Assembly (NCBI RefSeq): GCF_000269805.1
Contig: NZ_JH711481.1
Span: 621,779 to 685,778, forward strand
Direction of reading: 5' to 3'
Source of the DNA: Actinomyces massiliensis 4401292
Lineage (GTDB): Bacteria; Actinomycetota; Actinomycetes; Actinomycetales; Actinomycetaceae
DNA: 64,000 nt
Shown: positions 60,429-64,000 of the stretch, piece after piece
Position numbering within the stretch: the first letter of the stretch is position 1
Layout of the letters: each line of letters starts with the position of its first letter
Made by a program: the position numbers and the translations under genes
The notes under the pieces: model-generated
Databases searched by the model: none
The model's input: only the letters and a program-made list of their open reading frames with translations
What the model was told of the DNA's origin: nothing

Positions 60429-61868
60429 TCATGGGGTTTTCGAGGGCCGCAGAGCGGCGGCGCTCACGCTGCCGAGGAGCGTCAGGAGAGCAGATCCGAT
60501 GAGCGCTGCGCTGAAACCGCGGGCGAAGGCCGAGTCGGGGGTCAGCTCGCCGAATGCGTAGAAGAGGATCACGGCGATCGATGTGCCCACGGCCCCGCCG
60601 AGCTGGCGGAATGTGTTGAAGACTCCGGAGGCGATGCCCGTGCGCGTCGGGTCGACGGCGCCCAGGACCGCCTTCTGCAGTGCGGGCCCGGCCATGGATA
60701 TGCCGGCCCCGGAGATCACCAGGGGCGTGATCATGGCGCGGTAGTCCGTGTCTGGGGACAGGATTGCGGCGATCCAGACGTATCCGATCGCCTGGAGGAG
60801 CAGGCTGATGATGGCTACGGGCCGCTCTCCGAATCTGTCGACCGCTCGCCCGGCGAAGGGCGAGACGATCACGAGAGTGCCCGTCCACGGGAGTATCTCC
60901 ATGCCGGCGGTCAGGGCGTTCGCGCCGGTGACCGTCTGAAGATACTGGGGCAGGAGGAAGACGACCCCGTACATCGCGGCGTAGAGCAGGAATGTCCCCG
61001 CAACGCCGCCGCTGAAGGTCGACGACGCGAAGAGCGACAAAGGGATCATCGGTGCGGACGACTTTCGCTGCCGAAGCACGAACACGGATCCCAGCGCGAT
61101 GCCGGCCGTGCCGACGACCAGCGCGCTGGTGCGGCCGGCTGGGAAGATGCTCTCGGACAGTGCCCAGATGATTCCTCCCGAGGAGGCGACGACGAGGACG
61201 GAATCAAGGGCGTTCGGCAGTCTCCCGCCGGCCTCGGATTCGGGGAGCCTCCGGTGGGACAGGTGCATGCCGATCAGACCGATGGGGACGTTGATCCAGA
61301 ACACCCACTGCCAGCCCAGCTGCGAGACGATCGCACCACCGAGTGCGGGACCGATGATCAGCGCCAGACCGCCGACTCCGCTCCAGATCCCCAGGGCCCG
61401 GCCTCGTCGGGACGGAGGAGATGCGGCGAAGAGGATGGCCATGGACATGGGTGTCATGACCGATGCGCCGATTCCCTGCAGGACGCGCGAGGCGATGAGG
61501 GCGCCGAGACTCGGCGACAGGGCGCAGGCCACGGACCCGATGACGAAGAGGAGCAGGCCGATGGTGTAGAGCCTGCGGTGTCCGATCCTGCCTCCGATTG
61601 CGACCCCGATGAGGAGGAAGGCCTCCACGGCGACGTTGTAGGCGTTGAGCGTCCACTGCAGCTGCCCGACGCTCGCGTCGAAGTCGTCACGGATCGCCGT
61701 CGAGGCGGTCGTGACGATCATCGAATCCATCATGGCCATGAAGAAGCCGAGCGACGTCAGGGCCAGGACCCAGGCATATCCGGCGGTATCGGCTCTGCCG
61801 GCTCCGCCAGTGCTGCCTGTCCTGTCGGCATCGCCGGCGGCGCCGACCTTCTTCTGAATGTCCGACAT
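60429..61868 (-). CDS. MFS multidrug exporter (EmrB/QacA, DHA2 type)
   Basis: 479 residues, about 14 spans. Motif A GGRIGHRRLYTIGLLLFVIG, motif C-like GSGVGGLALIIGPALGGAIV region (GIWSGVGGLALIIGPALGG) and the span-1 SMIVTTASTAIRDDF pattern place it with proton-coupled drug exporters. The ATG at 61868 has AGAGGA about 10 bases upstream. Immediately before it is a GTTCAA-ATATTA-TTGAAC palindrome with similarity to the promoter of the ArsR gene 0.7 kb away, which probably controls it. Confidence 0.9.
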   Translation of the reverse strand: MSDIQKKVGAAGDADRTGSTGGAGRADTAGYAWVLALTSLGFFMAMMDSMIVTTASTAIRDDFDASVGQLQWTLNAYNVAVEAFLLIGVAIGGRIGHRRLYTIGLLLFVIGSVACALSPSLGALIASRVLQGIGASVMTPMSMAILFAASPPSRRGRALGIWSGVGGLALIIGPALGGAIVSQLGWQWVFWINVPIGLIGMHLSHRRLPESEAGGRLPNALDSVLVVASSGGIIWALSESIFPAGRTSALVVGTAGIALGSVFVLRQRKSSAPMIPLSLFASSTFSGGVAGTFLLYAAMYGVVFLLPQYLQTVTGANALTAGMEILPWTGTLVIVSPFAGRAVDRFGERPVAIISLLLQAIGYVWIAAILSPDTDYRAMITPLVISGAGISMAGPALQKAVLGAVDPTRTGIASGVFNTFRQLGGAVGTSIAVILFYAFGELTPDSAFARGFSAALIGSALLTLLGSVSAAALRPSKTP

Positions 61869-61899
61869 CTTTGAGTATCCTCTCGCAGTCATTTCAATG

Positions 61900-61917
61900 G
61901 TTCAAATATTATTGAAC
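61900..61917. promoter_or_regulatory. Candidate ArsR operator upstream of the MFS exporter
   Basis: Perfect inverted repeat GTTCAA-ATATTA-TTGAAC, 32 bases before the exporter start. A related GTTCAATAGTCATAGAAC sequence overlaps the ArsR gene start (62619-62636), suggesting a shared repressor site. Confidence 0.65.
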
Positions 61918-62319
61918 TGTTTCTTAGGGTGCACCGCTGATCCGGGGTCGGTGCGCGCGTGCCTCCACCCGCGGGCGGCTGTGCCTCTGTTGTCGGTCCT
62001 CCGCTGTGGATCGGTCCGCGTCTCCGCCCGCAGGCGGGTCAGGGGCGGTGGCCTGATGCATCTCGATGTCTGCGATGCGTGCCTCCACCCGCAGATGGAG
62101 TCGCGGCGGATGCTGCGGCGGGGTTCGACGTTTGCAGCGGACCGGGTCGTGTGGCGGGCTCTGCGGCGACCTTGGCGGCGGGTTCTGCGGCGGCATGGTG
62201 GGTCCCGTAGCGAACTTTGCGGCAGATCTCGTGGTGATCTTTTGGTGAGCTTGCGGTGGGCCCGGCGGCGGATGTGCGATGTGGCGGGTGCGCTGGGCTC
62301 TGCGGGCTCGATGTGGGAC
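61918..62319. other. Intergenic region, no gene recognised
   Basis: About 400 GC-rich bases. A 16-base direct repeat GCGTGCCTCCACCCGC occurs at about 61958 and 62078. No credible coding frame. Confidence 0.45.
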
Positions 62320-62631
62320 TTACAGAAGATCGACGAAGTGCGTCACGTAATCGTTCAGGGTCTTGAGATTGATGGAGACGTACTTCTCGCGGGACTTCTT
62401 CTCGGTGATGGTGAGTCCGGCCTCCCGCAGGGTCTTGAAATGGTAGGAGCCGGCCGACTTGCTGATATCGATGACCTCTCCGATCTCGCTGCAGGTGACG
62501 CCCCGGCCGACCCGCTTGAGGTAGCGGAGGATCTGGAGGCGCACCGGGTCGGACAGGGCCTTGAACACCTTGACCTGCATGTCCTCGTCCCAGTTCGAAG
62601 CGGTCGGCACCCCCGTCAGTTCAATAGTCAT
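62320..62631 (-). CDS. ArsR-family winged-helix repressor
   Basis: 103 residues with the ArsR fold: KVFKALSDPVRLQILRYLKR, TCSEIGEVIDISKSAGSYHF (recognition helix) and the wing GLTITEKKSREKYVSI. No CxC metal site is seen (single Cys in VTCSE), so it likely senses an organic ligand or redox state. The ATG at 62631 sits in a CATAG-AA-CTATG palindrome without a ribosome site, suggesting a leaderless, self-repressed gene. Likely controls the neighbouring MFS exporter. Confidence 0.88.
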   Translation of the reverse strand: MTIELTGVPTASNWDEDMQVKVFKALSDPVRLQILRYLKRVGRGVTCSEIGEVIDISKSAGSYHFKTLREAGLTITEKKSREKYVSINLKTLNDYVTHFVDLL

Positions 62632-62774
62632 AGAACTATGATATCTTCGAGTCCGCCGTCGGGCAATCGAATGACCGGGCGCCACCGCCGACGGATCAGG
62701 CCGACGCCGGCGCATCTGGTCTCCCCAGGCGGCTACTCCGGCCCACTCGCACTCCCCAGTGGGAGGATGCGCCC

Positions 62775-63899
62775 ATGAGCAGCACGGAACCAGCCGGAAC
62801 CCCCGGCGCCCTTGGCACCCCCGGCACCCCCGTCCACATCCGCGACGCCGTCCTCTCCCTGCCCGGCTATGTGCCCGGGGCGCGCCCCGGCGCCGGCCGC
62901 ACGGCCAAGCTCTCCAGCAACGAGCTCCCCTACCCGCCCCAGCCCGCGGTGCTGGAGGCCATGGTCGAGGCCGCGTCCGGCGCCAACCGCTACCCCGAGA
63001 TGGCTGCAGACTCACTTATCGCGGCTCTCGCCCGGCGGCACGGGGTGGACGCCGAGCAGATCGTCGTCGGCAACGGGTCGGTGGCCCTCATCCAGCACGT
63101 GCTCGACGCCGTGTGCGACGAGGGGGACGACGTCGTCGTGCCGTGGCGCTCCTTCGAGGCATACCCGATCTGTATCGCCGTCGCCGGGGCGCGGGCCATC
63201 GCGGTGCCGCTGACCGCCGACGGCCGCCACGACGTCGCCGCCATGATCGCGGCCGTCACGCCGCGCACCCGCGTCGTCATCGCCTGCACGCCCAACAACC
63301 CGACCGGGCCGGCCCTGACCGGCGCCGAACTGGCCGCACTGCTCGACGGCGTGCCCGAGCGGGTGCTCGTGCTCGTGGACGAGGCCTACCTCGACTTCGT
63401 CACCGACGCCGCCGTCGGGGACGCGCTGACGCTGCTGGACCGCCACCCGAACCTGGTCGTGTCGCGGACCTTCTCCAAAGCGCACGCCTTGGCCGGAATG
63501 CGGGTGGGCTACCTGGTGGGGGCTCCCGCGATCATCAGCGCCGTCCGCAGCGTGGCGACTCCCTTCGGGGTGGGGCTCGCGGCGCAGGCCGCGGCCATGG
63601 CGGCGAGTCGGCCCGAGGCGCTGGTCGAGACCGCACGGCGGGCGGGCGCGGTGGTCGATGAGCGGGAGCGCGTGGTGTCGGCGCTGCGCGAGCGGGGGTG
63701 GGCGGTGCCCGATGCTCAGGGGAACTTCTACTGGCTCGGCGTGGGGGAGGCGACGGCGCGCCTGGCGGAGCATTTCGCATCCGCCGGGGTGCTCGTGCGC
63801 CCCTTCGCCGGGGAGGGCGTGCGCATCTCGGTGGGCACGAGCGAGGAGAACGACCGGGTGCTCGACGCCGCAGCCGCCTGGAGGGGCCCGCGCGGCTGA
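62775..63899 (+). CDS. hisC: Histidinol-phosphate/aromatic aminotransferase
   Basis: PLP-dependent fold-type I aminotransferase, 374 residues. Key sites: KLSSNELPYPPQPAVLEAM start, ACTPNNPTGP, VDEAYLDFV, PLP-Lys in SRTFSKAHALAGMRVGY and C-terminal Arg in GEGVRISVGT. It is close to HisC and to the stand-alone aromatic aminotransferase (Pat) of actinobacteria; being outside a his operon favours the aromatic role as an alternative. GGGAGGA precedes the ATG. It is followed by the start of another 22-bp repeat array. Confidence 0.85.
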   Translation: MSSTEPAGTPGALGTPGTPVHIRDAVLSLPGYVPGARPGAGRTAKLSSNELPYPPQPAVLEAMVEAASGANRYPEMAADSLIAALARRHGVDAEQIVVGNGSVALIQHVLDAVCDEGDDVVVPWRSFEAYPICIAVAGARAIAVPLTADGRHDVAAMIAAVTPRTRVVIACTPNNPTGPALTGAELAALLDGVPERVLVLVDEAYLDFVTDAAVGDALTLLDRHPNLVVSRTFSKAHALAGMRVGYLVGAPAIISAVRSVATPFGVGLAAQAAAMAASRPEALVETARRAGAVVDERERVVSALRERGWAVPDAQGNFYWLGVGEATARLAEHFASAGVLVRPFAGEGVRISVGTSEENDRVLDAAAAWRGPRG

Positions 63900-63919
63900 C
63901 CTCCTCCGGCTCCTTTCCG

Positions 63920-64000
63920 CGAGATCGGTCCGCTTCCGCGTCGAGATCGGTCCGGTTCCGTGTCGAGATCGGTCCGGTTCTGCGTCGAGATTGTGGTGTG
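63920..64000. repeat. 22-bp array, start of a third composite element
   Basis: Three exact 22-bp units (starts 63920, 63942, 63964) with consensus CGAGATCGGTCCG(G/C)TTC(C/T)G(C/T)GT, then CGAGATTGTGGTGTG, the same array end as in copy 2 (58459). The window stops here, so a third copy of the element probably continues outside. Confidence 0.8.

Noticed and set aside
60126-61874. 582-codon plus-strand frame opposite the MFS exporter
   Set aside because: Low-complexity composition and no motifs; the minus-strand frame has clear MFS motifs and membrane spans.

Overview
The window is high-GC DNA with dense, mostly short-gapped coding and many GTG starts, typical of an actinobacterium. The ponA–rpsF–ssb–rpsR–rplI … dnaB order matches the origin-proximal block of mycobacteria and relatives. 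A ~1,150-residue PPi-type PEP carboxykinase, EXLDI protein and WXG-type secretion substrates point towards Actinomycetaceae (Actinomyces-like). That placement is inference; no rRNA is present.

Layout. 0–8 kb: end of an NCS1 permease, a MerR/TipA-like regulator, a DUF4143 ATPase and the probable PPi-PEPCK. 8–19 kb: a class A penicillin-binding protein, the S6–SSB–S18–L9 operon, a 17-unit TPR protein, a MATE exporter and dnaB, whose upstream region carries a cluster of DnaA-box-like sites. 19–24 kb: an amino-acid permease divergent from dimethylarginine dimethylaminohydrolase, then a PadR/ABC transporter operon.

23.9–35.4 kb is a RiPP cluster. It holds an orphan NarL-type response regulator, a YcaO cyclodehydratase, a leader-binding/E1-like protein, an RRE–E1–SagB fusion, a second SagB-like protein, a 63-residue precursor, a PqqD-like/M50-type zinc metalloprotease and a split LanB dehydratase (glutamylation plus elimination parts). 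The precursor core has a Cys every third residue from position 27 to 57, then Ser60 and Cys63 in phase. I infer a polyazole peptide of the heterocycloanthracin [CXX]n type, made by a pathway that can also form dehydroalanines. This is the best candidate for a new system here.

35.5–37.5 kb holds an Rrf2 regulator with a divergent MFS exporter. 37.5–48.3 kb is a lower-GC, decayed island of WXG/type VII-like secreted proteins. It contains a calpain-like cysteine-protease toxin, a frameshifted second toxin/partner pair, a split IS3 transposase and a short non-autonomous transposon. One edge carries a duplicated purB 3' end.

48.4–64 kb: a lipoprotein subtilase, PepC-type peptidase, a methyltransferase, an EXLDI protein, a WXG/lipase pair, a holin-like membrane protein, an ArsR-controlled MFS exporter and a HisC-like aminotransferase.

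Three dispersed repeat families cross the window: a ~73-bp near-perfect palindrome (six copies and one half copy) whose arms co-vary; a transposon-like element with ~17-bp terminal inverted repeats and 3-bp target duplications (two copies); and a composite element bounded by exact 22-bp tandem arrays (two copies in opposite orientation and the start of a third at the window end).
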